Position numbers and translations under genes: made by a program
In this document: positions 34,681 through 45,339 of the stretch, one piece after another
Layout of the letters: the number at the start of each line of letters is the position of its first letter
Numbering within the stretch: the stretch's first letter is position 1
Source of the DNA: Coptis chinensis
Taxonomy: Eukaryota > Streptophyta > Magnoliopsida > Ranunculales > Ranunculaceae
Assembly: GCA_015680905.1 (NCBI GenBank)
Contig: CM027384.1
Coordinates: 65,727,001 to 65,791,000, forward strand
DNA: 64,000 nucleotides
Direction of reading: 5' to 3'
The notes under the pieces: model-generated
The model's input: only the letters and a program-made list of their open reading frames with translations
Told to the model about the DNA's origin: nothing
Database searches by the model: none

Positions 34681-35071
34681 AGTCATTTGTTCTTTATTTG
34701 AAACGTCTTGTTACTCATCAACAAGAATACAAAACTTAGCATCTCCAACTTCCTCACGAATATTACCCCTCACATGATCACTAATAATGTTTAAAAGGCT
34801 CTTTCGGAATCTTTAGAGAAGTATAAGTGGCTTTTTAGGAAGAATTATCTAAAACAACAACATCAATATTAGGATCCAATTCAGCTAATTAAGAACTCAA
34901 TAAATTCAAAAAAGTTTCCACGATTACTTGACTTGATTGATTTATCATGTTTTCTAAGTGCACAACCTTGTAATACAAGCCATCCGAGAGTCCATAATAT
35001 TGTTTTCAACATAAACCTATTTATCACTACCTCCTGTTTGTATTGGGCATTTAAAAGATTACCAATATGCT

Positions 35072-35350
35072 CAGGGGCGGCCTGAGGACAGTCGACACAT
35101 GCGAGTGGCTGGGGCCCCTAAAATTGGCTTAAAATTAGGCCCCATCCTCCTGAACAATATATTGTATATTAGCTTAGTAAATACTAGATTTGAACACGAA
35201 ATAGCTCAGTTGGTAGTAAAACTAACTTCCAACTTGTTATTCCTGGGTTCAAGTCTTCTCAAGGTAAATTGGATTCCTGGGATTTACATTTTAGTTAGGC
35301 CCCATAGTTGGATTTTGGATTGGGCCCCCAAAGTCTCAGGGCCGCCCCTA
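35072..35350 (+). mobile_element. 279-bp hAT-type MITE containing tRNA-like promoter boxes
   Basis: The ends are inverted (CAGGGGCGGCCTGAGGAC and TAGGGGCGGCCCTGAGAC). The flanks AATATGCT (35064-35071) and AATATGCC (35351-35358) differ by one base, an 8-bp target duplication. The host hAT transposase frame resumes beyond it, so it inserted into that gene. Inside, TAGCTCAGTTGGTAG (35202-35216) matches a tRNA A box and GGTTCAAGTC (35246-35255) a B box at near-tRNA spacing. Confidence 0.85.
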
Positions 35351-35609
35351 AATATGCCGAGATGAATTCACTAGATCCTCACAAACAACTACAACAGACA
35401 TATAAGAGGAACAAGGGCCTCCAACATGTTGCAAAAATGCACATTTAACTCCACAATTAACTCCCTTCCAACTTCTAAATCCATCAACAACAAAATTATA
35501 GCAACTGGAACCAAAGACAAAGCAAGGAAAACAATAAACACTATCTTTTTCTTCAAAATATTCTAGCCAGGGAAAATCATCAAACCAATGACGATTAAAA
35601 TAACGGTTT

Positions 35610-35766
35610 TGCTTTCCATCTTTGGTGGGTGGAAATTCGTTGAGTTTGGAATGAAATGGCCTAATGTGACATAAGCTCATTGATTTTGCTTTCCATCTTT
35701 GGTGGGTGGAAATTCGTTGAGTTTGGAATGAAATGGCCCTAATGTGACATAAGCTCGTTGAATCTC
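35610..35766. repeat. 78-bp tandem duplication inside the hAT relic
   Basis: TTTTGCTTTCCATCTTTGGT and the following bases to GACATAAGCTC occur twice, ending at 35679 and 35757, differing by one inserted C and one substitution. The duplication puts the second transposase copy out of frame. Confidence 0.9.
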
Positions 35767-36313
35767 ATCAGGTTGATTAATAGGATATTCACTTATTTGA
35801 CAACGCAACCCCGGATCACGTACCAAAGAACTAGTAACACCGGTTTTGCTAGGTTCAATCCCTTGAGAGTTGGGACAAACTTGTTTAATGTGTTCAACTC
35901 TTTGGAACTTCGAACGATCTTGATCATCCTTTTCAATAGTACTAGCAATATTTGAATTGATATCTCAGTTTCTTTTGGTTTAAAGAAGGAATATATCTTT
36001 TGTACTCCCTTCGACGTTGGACGTTTGTTTGACATTGATTCTGAAATATTAATAATAATTAATATAAACAAATACATATGGAAACAAGTAATACCAAAAG
36101 TCCAAATGCAAAATCATTATAATTTAATAATTTATACATACATTGACACAAAATCATTAACTAAGTAACTAACAAGTAACAAACAACAATTGAATTGATT
36201 AAAAAAAAACTATACAAATACTAAAAAATAAAAATAAAAGTAAATTATAGGGAGAATGAGAGAGGAACTTGTTGAGGACTTGAGGGGCCTTAACTATTCA
36301 AATTCATTCAACA

Positions 36314-36332
36314 TAGAGAGAGAGAGAGAGAA
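36314..36332. repeat. GA microsatellite
   Basis: A short GA run within the 5' leader of the hAT relic. Confidence 0.7.
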
Positions 36333-36546
36333 AGAGAACAAACCATCATTTTTATCACGTTTAATGTCAGCAACAAATACTTTTGACCTTTTGGGCTGTT
36401 AATCCTTAAAGCCCAACTTCTAAGCATGTGTGCAAACTTTTTTGCCTTGGGCAAATGGGCTTTAGGTAGTATAGTATTTATTTTTATTTTGCAACAAAAG
36501 GACCCCGAGCTGAAGCCTGGTCCAGCCCTCTCCTAGGTCCGCCCTG

Positions 36547-36715
36547 AACAGAAGCGATAAACAAATAACGTGTGGTGGAAGTGTGTAACCAATAATAGTA
36601 GTCGACAAACAACCAAACTCCTAACCAAAAGTAGTACATAAGATTAAACTACTCACTAAGGTAATCAACCAACAAGAAGAAGAGAAGAAAAGACCAAATA
36701 TTTTATGTGGTTTGG
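36547..36715. other. Left part of a repeat split by the 17.7-kb CACTA element
   Basis: Ends with TTTTATGTGGTTTGG directly before the CACTA end. Sequence beyond the far CACTA end resumes GGGGTAATGCCTACGTTCAC. A '...TATGTGGTTTGG-GTAATGCCTACGTTCACC' string occurs in many plant retrotransposon-like repeats, so the two flanks look like one sequence that was split. Confidence 0.5.
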
Positions 36716-37605
36716 CACTACTGTAGAAAAGTGCATAGATAGCATACGAAAAACACTATGAATTTTACTTGATAGCATTTACAAAACGCTATCTATGTCC
36801 ATGTTATGCTTTTTAAGATAGCGTTTGTGTCGAAAACGCTATCAAATTAATAGCGTTTTGTCTGAAAACGCTATCAAAGTAATAGCGTTTGTTAAGAATG
36901 TAATAGATTCCATAGTATTTTTGCCTCAAAACAATAGCATTCACTATAAGAAAAAAGGCTTTATATCACTGTTAAAAATAGTCACAAAAAGTCTTTTGTC
37001 ACTGTTTTTTTTTTCCAAAACCGTGACGGAGTGAGAGTCATTTTTTTTTTCTCAAAACCATCACAAATATTTGTTCCAAACTAGCCTCTCTCTACCATAA
37101 AAAACGGTAACAACTGCTCAAAAACCGTTACAACAAATCATATAATTTGTGACAGTTTTAAATAAACTGTTATGCATTCATTCTTTTGAACGGTCTAAAA
37201 AAGTACCATTAGTCATGACGGTTTAGGTAAAGCAGTGATATGTATATTTTCTTTTTCAAAAAAAAATAGTGAATATTTGTGAAAACAAAAACTAACCATT
37301 CCACATTAAATTAGACCTACATTTCATATCTGCACTGATAAAAGTTTTCTAAACAAACAAACATAATCCATTAAATTTTAAAATAGTATTTACAAACACT
37401 AATTCAAGTGAAGCTTTACAAACCAAGATCGACTTGGATAAGCCGATATATGTATTTGAATATAAATCAAAATTAAACATATCCCAGTAGAATAGAAACA
37501 TATTCATCCTAACCCACCAAAACACAACACATTCTTGGATGAAGCCAACAAACTCGCGTCCTTGCTAATAGTCTACACCTCTAGTATAACTACAATATTT
37601 CATAG

Positions 37606-40600
37606 TGTCACGCCCCGCGACCCAACACACATCCCGAGGACGTGGAATGAATCTCGAGGCCGACACCTATCCCGATTCTACCGAAATTTCGGCAGAGTTT
37701 CCTTTGTTTGATCGACGTTCGTAAACCCTAAAAACCTGTCATAACCTGTCATAAACCTGTCATAACCCTGGACACTTCATAATACCCTTCCAACAACCAT
37801 ATATATACAACCCAACCTTCTAAACAACATCACATCCCATCCACCAACTATGTAAGTGTAACTGCTACTTAAATACATCAAATTTTACATCAAAATGAGC
37901 GGAGCTCTATATATATACAACAAAAGAAGGAACTATCTCTATACATCCAAAGAAAAGAGCTATGCTCATTATCTACAGCAAAAGAATAACCTAGATTATC
38001 TCTATACAGCCCAAAATGTAAACTTGACTCTGTCTCTCGTCAAGCATAAGGGAATCCTCCCAAATCCCAGTAGAAACATACATAACCAATACTAGACTAC
38101 TTATACAAAACATTTAAAACATGCAGGGTTTCTATAATAGTATTCAAATATCGTGACTATACAATAAATCACTAGCTAGCATAAATCATATCGGCATGCT
38201 TCTTTAATATTCAAAATAGAGTTTTCCGGTCATCATACAACTATTGTGGCCGTGATCCTATTAGAATGGTGAGGGTAATGACGGTACTCTCGGCCCGATC
38301 CGCAGCAATCTCGGTTCAAGATTCCCATTGTGAACCATGCACCGTTGTTTTCGATTTTACCGTGGGGAGCTAAAATGCCGTTGTTGTGTTCAGACACACA
38401 AAATCCCCAAAGCTTTTAGGGCTCGGGTGGGCCACTTTGTGACCCGCGACCCTATCACGGGCCGTCACCTAACTTACGGTGGTCAACCGCTCGACGATCT
38501 AGCAGGACCGCCGGGATCCTCGACACATCCGTGAGTGGACTAAACTCTCACTCCTCGCCTAAACCTCATCGAGGTAACATGTAACCCCACTCGCTAATCA
38601 CCATACAACAGTGACACTACAAGCATGGTTATCTAGAAAAGTAGAAAAGGAATTCCCGGACTACATCCAAAGGATGCATCCCTTTAAAGGTGGCCCACCA
38701 CCTTCGAAGGTGTACACCACGGTTGAATCTAGAGCTTAACTGCCGCCTCCGGAAATGCGACAACAGTTCCTTCTTTATAGGAATTCACAGTTCCTTTTCT
38801 AAATCTCCTCGTGATAAACATAGTAATATCTATATATATATACTAGTATTACCGATTATTTTCAAATACTCTAGTTACATATCTAGTTTTTCTTTTAAAA
38901 CTGTTGATTATATAGGTGTGAGTTCACGGATTTCCCGAAATCGAGTAGAACAACCTATGACTCCCAAACGGGCCAGTCATAGTAAATAACAACCGATGAT
39001 TCCCAAACGGCGAATCATCGTAAATAACACGACCATCCCGGGACCAATCCAGAACCTCGCACCTAGTTACAAACAATCGGGTAATCCTTACCCGCATTAC
39101 AAAATCCATCTCTCTGTCTCCTTTGCGGACAAGAGAGACGAACCTTTTCCCCAAAACCAGTTTTTCACTTTTAACCAGAAAACAATCCCTCGCTACCCCG
39201 ATTTTACAGAAAACCCATTTCACGCGAAAGCTATCCATATACTTAATTCATATCGAGGAAAACTACAATGCAAAAACATGAATATCATATATACATGCAT
39301 GGTTGATACGCAAACTATTTCTTAACATTTTAAACAACTCAAATCATGCATGAAAATAAGCAGATTATATATTGGTATGTAGGTTCCTACCTTAGCAAGC
39401 TCCGTTCTCCTCAAGCCCACTTAACTGAATCAATCCCGCTTAACCCAATCCACTCGAATTCATTCCTATAATAGCATATACAAATATGTCGATTATTAGA
39501 ATTGATCGAACAACGAGGAATTCTTATCTAGTGTAAGTCGAGAAGAATTCTCGCCGTTAAGAATTTGGTTTCGGATAACTTTCCATCTAACTACCGTTAA
39601 CAGAGCTACAGGCCATTTCTGGCACTGTTACTCTGACGGTCTCTACGGCTATTTCGGCCATGGCAGGCCCTCATATCGACGCCAATCCTATTCTATCCCA
39701 ATTCCCAGTCCAAATTTCAACTACAACCCATTCTCCACTTCTCAATTAACATTAATTCTATTAATAAAATCGGTGGGTGTTCCTTATCCCTCGATCATTA
39801 CTCAATCAACTCTTATACAGTTATAAATCGACATAAATCTCTTGAAATTGTAATGAATAACCAAATTCTTACCAAGTCAGCAGCAACAATCGTTCCTAGC
39901 TCGCTGCCTCACCAAAATCGCAGCTCTCCTTCTCCAAACCGAGCTACTGCCGAAGTGTACAACCAACCCATTCAAATATCTTTCATCCAATACCACTAAA
40001 ACGAGTTTAAACTAATTGTTTGAAACCAAATTACTCACCTTTCGTAAAAACACGACGCAATTCAAATAATTTTTCGACTCCACCATCTGTTTTCACTCCA
40101 CTCCATTTCGTCCAACCGCTATTGCCGACCTTCAACACCCCTAATACAATCCATTTCAAAGATCACACCCTCAAGAAATCGAAATTGAAGCTAACTATTA
40201 ATTGAAACGAATTCAAACTTACCTTTCGCGGAAATACAACGCCAATTCCACTATTTTTTTGAATCCCCACGCTTGATTGAATGTTGTTAGTGATTGGGCG
40301 TTTAAGTTTTTGAGTGGAATCGATTGGAGACGCATTCACTCACCCGGCAGCGGCGATTTGGCTTCGGGATGCTCGAATTTCCAAGAGATTTCAATTCTCT
40401 CACTTCATTCTAGTGTTTCTAGGTTTGAGAGTGTGAAGAATTGAAGTAAAATCGATGGGAATTGAGAGAATTTTGTTTTCTCTCTCCTAGGTTTTAGAAA
40501 GGGCGAAAATTGGGGAAGAAGAAGTGGGTTTCGCGATTTTCAGTTTGGCCGATTTTTGATTTTTTTCAATTTCGCGATTTCGTGGGTTCTATTTCGCGAT

Positions 40601-41016
40601 TTTCGTTTTTCTCTAGTTGGGCCGATATATTTAGGCCCAAGCCTAATATATTACAATTAGACTTAAGGTCCTCACGCTCCTAACCGCCAACTCGTTTGAC
40701 GTCGCGTCGTAATTATTTTTCCGGCCCATCCCGCTAAATTTAATCTTCTATATTCTATCTCACCGCAGTCTATAGCAATGACCCACTCAGCGTAAGTACC
40801 GTTAACTTCGTGCCCAAGACGCTTAAAACCGCTACCCGGCCTTTTGTCAAATTTTCGTATATGGGTCGCTTACCTAACGTGACTTATGAGTCGGAGTTAA
40901 GTTTCATCCAGTTACGTACGTTTGAAACATAAACCCGACGACTAATTTACATAAATGACCCTAGATTTGATATGAAATTTACACAATTACCCTTAATAAT
41001 AATTCAGGACTTTACA
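37606..41016 (+). mobile_element. LTR-like element, 3411 bp, complete ends
   Basis: Starts TGTCACGCCCCGCGACCC and ends GGACTTTACA, flanked by the perfect 5-bp repeat CATAG (37601-37605 and 41017-41021). It includes CCGAAATTTCGGCAGAGTTT near the start, a motif shared with the copies at 51286 and 21318. It has no retrotransposon coding region and no internal second LTR, so it is either a very long solo LTR or a gene-free derivative. Short frames within are judged spurious. Confidence 0.82.
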
Positions 41017-41526
41017 CATAGTACCCAACAAGATGAGGACTACGTTACCCTCAGTATAGCTCCCTCCACAACTTGATTCTCATACTCATCCTGCATGCAA
41101 AACAATTAGCGAGTGTACGTCTCTACTATTGTATCCTAAAGTGAAAGTTTTTCGTATTTAAACTAGCCAAGATCAAGAATCACCATGTGAAACAAATGAA
41201 AAGTACATTTCCAAAATAATGAACAAGGCAAAATAACTTACTACGTTTGGGCAATTATTTATCGTAAAAAATTTAAGCGAACATTAATGTGAATGGGAAT
41301 GGCAGCGCTAATTTTAATGGCTAAACATTCAATGTATGATATAAACTTTCTTTTCGCACATTTAACCTTTACATTTAACAAATTCTAAAATGGATGTTAA
41401 AATAATGCTCCTACGTATTATAAAAAATAAAAAATAGTCTCCAGTTTTGGCTTTAGTCTTCTAAGTAGTTGCTGTCAGATAGTTTCCTAGGATGGGATTT
41501 CTTTAAAATTAAGCCAATATCAACAA

Positions 41527-43044
41527 CTAAGAGATGCTCGGATCATAACCAAGCGGTCCTTCGAGTACATTCTTGGGAAGGTAAGCCTTGTATGCTTTGG
41601 AAGTAGCGTGAAACAAAGTCCCTAACCTGCAAAATTTGCAGGAAAAAAAAAAAAAAAAAAAAAAAAATGTCTTAAACCCGGCACAAATTAACACTTCCAA
41701 AATCTAGGACGACAAAAATCCAGAGCAAGAAAGTTTTCAATCAAGTGATCATTGCAGGTTTGAGACAATAACGTTCGGGCATTCATAATTCAATCAAGCC
41801 GGGACTTAAATAAAAAGCGATTCTGGAGACAAACCTCCTCATCGGGCGTTCGGGTTTGCCTTCCTCTCTCATAGCAATCTCTATTCGCAAAGTAACCCAC
41901 GAACTTATGTTCACAATGCTGAAAATAATGTTCCAATGCACAAAGGTTTAAATAAGTTTTGAAGGATTTAACCATACCTGTCGCCATTGGTAGACGCGGC
42001 TTGGCTCCTTAATCTTGATAACTATCCAAGCATTAATGAACTTGTCCCATGCATCATAATAAGCTTCAAGGTTTCTTTACAACCTCCAGCCAGAAAGTGA
42101 AGCATAATTCTAATCAAAATCCATTTGCATTAACATGTTGAAAGTGTTACGCTCCTATATGCACTAACACAGTAAGTTACTTTTAATGTCAACCTAATCT
42201 CAAAGACTCCTTACCTGTGGATCGACAGCTTTAACAACTTCGTTTGGAATGGGTTTAAAACCAAGCATCCAACCTTCGAACAATACAACCTGTATTGACA
42301 CCCAAAGAGCAAAAGATGTGAGCATAACAGGCATGATGAAATTCAAATTTACATACAAGTCTTGCATGTTGCTATCTTACTGTTAGTGGCCCTTTAACCT
42401 CTGGCCATGTTGAAGGATCGGCTCTGTCTCCCTTCCTACCATATGCAGACTATAGAAGAATTCATGAATAAGTAATGTTGAAATAATGTGTATCAATTAG
42501 CAAACAACAATAGTGTTGTTTGTTAGTACTTACTTTATTATATCGTGGTAGCTTCATCTTCATACCTAAATATCATAAGCATAGCATAGAGTTAATACTT
42601 GAAAGATATGTGTCTATAGAGAAGATACCAGTTTGAACTTTTGTAATTGAATTAGTAGATCAGGATTAATGTGAAGTACATAATTAACAAGCATGTAGGG
42701 AGCATTACCCTTTTTAGTCATTTTAGTTAGACCCTAAAGCGTTTCAACTGATAATGGTAGATCATGGCTTCCAGCATTTCCTTGTAACTGAGAATGCAAA
42801 TTCACATATAAAACAAAAAAATCATCACAGTTACACGTATACAAGGATTGAGAGTGTTCATATAGATACCTCCAAGAGAGTATTTCCTGGATTTTGCTCC
42901 CTCATCTTAGCCTTTAAATGTATATCACAGATTGCATTTAGAAAACAGAGACAGAGAAGAAGAATGTATATCAGAACTGCAAGTATCTTTACCTGATTCT
43001 CTGCAATTAAATAAAAATCATCGATCGAAACTGTGGCACACTTC
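41527..43044 (-). pseudogene. GLYK: D-glycerate 3-kinase, captured nine-exon pseudogene
   Basis: GLYK is the chloroplast enzyme that phosphorylates D-glycerate to 3-phosphoglycerate, the last step of photorespiration. Minus-strand exons, in order: 43044-42993 (SIDDFYLIAENQ), 42911-42870 (MREQNPGNTLLE), 42787-42709 (GNAGSHDLPLSVETL), 42565-42534 (MKMKLPRYNK), 42449-42381 (GDRADPSTWPEV), 42289-42215 (LFEGWMLGFKP), 42089-41978 (LEAYYDAWDKFINAWIVIK), 41880-41835 (EIAMREEGKP), 41626-41527 (VRDFVSRY, then KAYKAYLP). Most introns keep GT-AG. It is broken: TAG at 42734-42736 replaces a Gln/Glu codon, a one-base loss near 42073 and two more shifts break exons 7-9, and the exon 7 acceptor reads GG. The transit peptide and the P-loop (GCGKTT) exon were not found. 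It lies antisense inside the nested CACTA element. Confidence 0.93.
41643..41667. repeat. A25 homopolymer
   Basis: A run of about 25 A within an intron of the GLYK pseudogene. On the minus strand it reads as a T-run just upstream of the last exon. Confidence 0.8.
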
Positions 43045-44155
43045 CTGTAATACAATTAAAGCCAATTTAACCAAGAAAAGAACTTAAAAAAATTAAAAAA
43101 CAACCAAATTCAGTTTTTCAATTCAACTTTCCAACTTCCAAGAATTACCATTATAGCAACCTGATTAAAGGTACATCACATAGTTAAAACGATAAGCAGC
43201 AATATTGTGAATGAAAAGAAAAATGGGGAATAAGTGAAAATGAAAAGGAATCACAAACCCACCCAAAGCAAGAACCTTGAAGCCTCATGCTCTGGTTAGG
43301 GTTCTACACAATCTGCAATATCGTAGTTAAGCTTTCAGACTACCATAAATCTCACCAGCCATACCTTCGAATTTGAAGAAGAAATGAAGAGAGTGGGAGT
43401 AAGTGTTGACTACCAATGAATGAAGTGCTGGAGATGAAATCCAGAATCAAATGCTCTAATTTAATAGAAAGAAACCCTAACAAGGAAGAGAGGAGAATAT
43501 AAAGATAAGAATAACTAACATGGTTCAATTGATCGTTGCAAAGCAATCCTCTTTGTAACCAAGATCAGAACACCGGTCGCAATCCTATTTCTTCGTTGAA
43601 AAAAATGAAAGTTTTTTTGTTTGTTTTTTTTATAAGAGGGATGGAATTTTGATACCGTACTGGTGTAGAGTTGGGAGTTTTTTTTTTTATTATTGTTTTA
43701 AAGAGGCGGGGAGTTAGTGTGTGGGCAAGTCTAGAATTTTTTCGAGTCGTGAATCGTAGGCACTTGTTTCTAATTTCTTACGTCAGCAGTTTTTAACAGT
43801 GACAATTAATATATACTAATTATGTGATTGTCGTGTTCAAAACAAATATTTCTCCACGCATATACGCCCGTCTTTAGAAAAATTCCATATTTGTGACCGT
43901 TTCAAAAACGCACGTCACCAAAAACTTTTTAAAACAGTCACAAAAATCTTTTTTCTACCATTTGTGGTCGTTTCAAACATAACAGTCACAAATAACATTT
44001 TAAAACAGTCACAAAAAACCTTTTTTCTACTAGTGATTTCTTTCATGCTATTAAACTTTTATAGCGTTAGGAAAATGCTATTGTTTTTTTTAATATAAAA
44101 TTAGAAAATTCAAATGCATATTAAAATTATTAAATTAGTGAATGAAAAAGAAATT

Positions 44156-44226
44156 GGATCCAGATGGATTCGAACCATCAACCTCTCAATTATTTGAGCG
44201 CTCTTCCATTTCAAGCTTATGGATTG
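44156..44226 (-). pseudogene. tRNA-like sequence with a reduced anticodon loop
   Basis: Read on the minus strand, the T arm is perfect (GATGG, loop TTCGAAT, CCATC), the D arm can form (GCTT...GAGC), and the acceptor pairs at ATCCA/TGGAT. The anticodon arm is CTCAA-ATAA-TTGAG, with a loop of four bases instead of seven, so no anticodon remains. It sits about 120 bp from the resumed outer CACTA subterminal zone. It is a tRNA relic or a tRNA-derived promoter, not a working tRNA. Confidence 0.6.
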
Positions 44227-44229
44227 ATT

Positions 44230-45119
44230 GTATTTCAGCCCCCTAATTTGCCATTTTACATAATTCACCTATAATGATACCGAAGTACTTAATTACAACT
44301 AGCCAATTAGTCCGCCTGCGGCCGGACTTGCTACATTGATAGTTCACGATGAACAATTTTTACTTTTATCATTCTATTAATGGGATGCTAGAAAACCCTT
44401 AATACACCCGAATGTAATAAAAGTAGACATGAATCAGATGTGTACTTTCATAAAAAGAAAACCCAAACAAACTACACTAACAAAGAAGAAATAAAATTAA
44501 GGACATAGAGGCACACCTTCAAACACTTGTAGAAGTTGAATATGTTGGTTCTTTTTCTTCCCAAGATCCAAGCCATTTTATTTTTAACACGACATTGTAA
44601 TAAATTTCAGAAGCTCTTGCAAAAGGTCATTCTGTAAGGGGGAACCAAGGAAGAAATTTCTTAGTGAATCTGAGTGAATAACGAAAAAAGTAGAAACCTC
44701 CTTTGGCTGTTGTTGCATCCTCGACAATGCAATTATGCAACACAACTAACATGTGAACTAAGCTGAGCATTTTTCTGCATTTAGGCTCATCGACATATTT
44801 TTGAAATATAAAACTAAGTTCTTGAAACTTTCTTTTAAATTGAATAAATTCATGTTATCCCCCTATTCTTCATTATTAGTAATGTTGTTTACTGGTCCGA
44901 AAAAACTCAACTGGGAAACAATTGGGTTGTGAAACCTCGAGCAAAATGTTATTCTAAATCTCATTTCAGGTTTGACATCTCCTAGATTACTTAATGGATA
45001 ATTTTCAAAAAATGGAGTTTGCTCAAACCCAATTAGAATGGGAAACATTGAGCTGGATTTAGTTGTACCAAATCCAAAGCATCTGTAGAGAATGAATACC
45101 AAATGAGGGTGGTCTTACT
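44230..45119. other. Outer CACTA interior, nothing recognised
   Basis: Contains a minus-strand frame (45102-44863) of uncertain meaning. No family match. Confidence 0.35.
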
Positions 45120-45129
45120 ATCATGTTTT

Positions 45130-45335
45130 GCTCTTGAACTTCCTGTGTGCCTTACTGCCTTCAAGTCCGCAGGATCAACTCCTTTTGGAGAGCAAATTTA
45201 GATAGGTACTCGAAAATAATGAAATACAAATGTAAGAAGAAGTATACCAATGCAAGTGATATTCACTGAAAGATAAAACAATGAGCTCGCGAAACTTGTT
45301 TGGGTCCTTCTCAGGGGAAGCCTTCACTGCATCAA
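45130..45335 (-). pseudogene. Two exon-like fragments, unrecognised
   Basis: The minus strand reads WIDAVKASPEKDPNKFRELI (about 45325-45265) and, beyond a possible intron, GVDPADLKAVRHTGSSRAKH (about 45195-45135). Both are hydrophilic and protein-like. I could not assign a family. They lie in the outer CACTA element on the same strand as the other captured fragments. Confidence 0.35.
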
Positions 45336-45339
45336 TCCA

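Larger units (their letters stand above)
34684..36546 (-). mobile_element. hAT element relic (TTF zinc finger / DUF4371 transposase)
   Basis: On the minus strand: N-terminal KIYSFFKPKETEI (about 36000), SEYPINQPDEIQRAYVTLGP (35750), the TTF-type zinc-finger region RYFNRHWFDDFPWLEYF then SVYCFPCFVF (35620-35500), and, beyond a later insertion, GWLVLQGCALRKHD...NRGNFFEFIEFL and IISDHVRGNIREEVGDAKFC plus ILVDE (34800-34690). This is the DUF4371-bearing hAT transposase common in plants. The C-terminal dimerisation domain is missing, and several stops and shifts are present. The right end reads inward CAGGGCGGACCTAGGAGAGG (36546 downward), a hAT-type terminus. The left terminus was not found. Confidence 0.85.
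36942..44035. mobile_element. Nested CACTA element, 7094 bp
   Basis: The ends are CACTATAAGAAAAAAGGCTT and, inverted from the right, CACTAGTAGAAAAAAGGTTT, flanked by the perfect triplet ATT (36939-36941, 44036-44038). Subterminal repeats of AACAGTCACAAA/TGTGACTGTTT type are dense at 36960-37250 and 43890-44020. It lies within the GATAGC subterminal zone of the outer CACTA element, so it inserted later. Contents: a 3.4-kb LTR-like insert and nine exons of a captured D-glycerate 3-kinase gene. No transposase was seen. Confidence 0.88.

Noticed and set aside
38337..39325. ORFs of 65-109 aa within the 3.4-kb LTR-like element
   Set aside because: Overlapping frames on both strands with no family features; composition artefacts of the less AT-rich LTR.
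41643..41667. A25 run as the poly(A) tail of a retroposed gene
   Set aside because: The GLYK copy keeps its introns, so it was not made from spliced mRNA; the run lies in an intron.
15263..44035. The two well-bounded CACTA elements are almost the same length (7093 and 7094 bp)
   Set aside because: Coincidence: the nested one includes a 3.4-kb LTR-like insert and their ends and contents differ.
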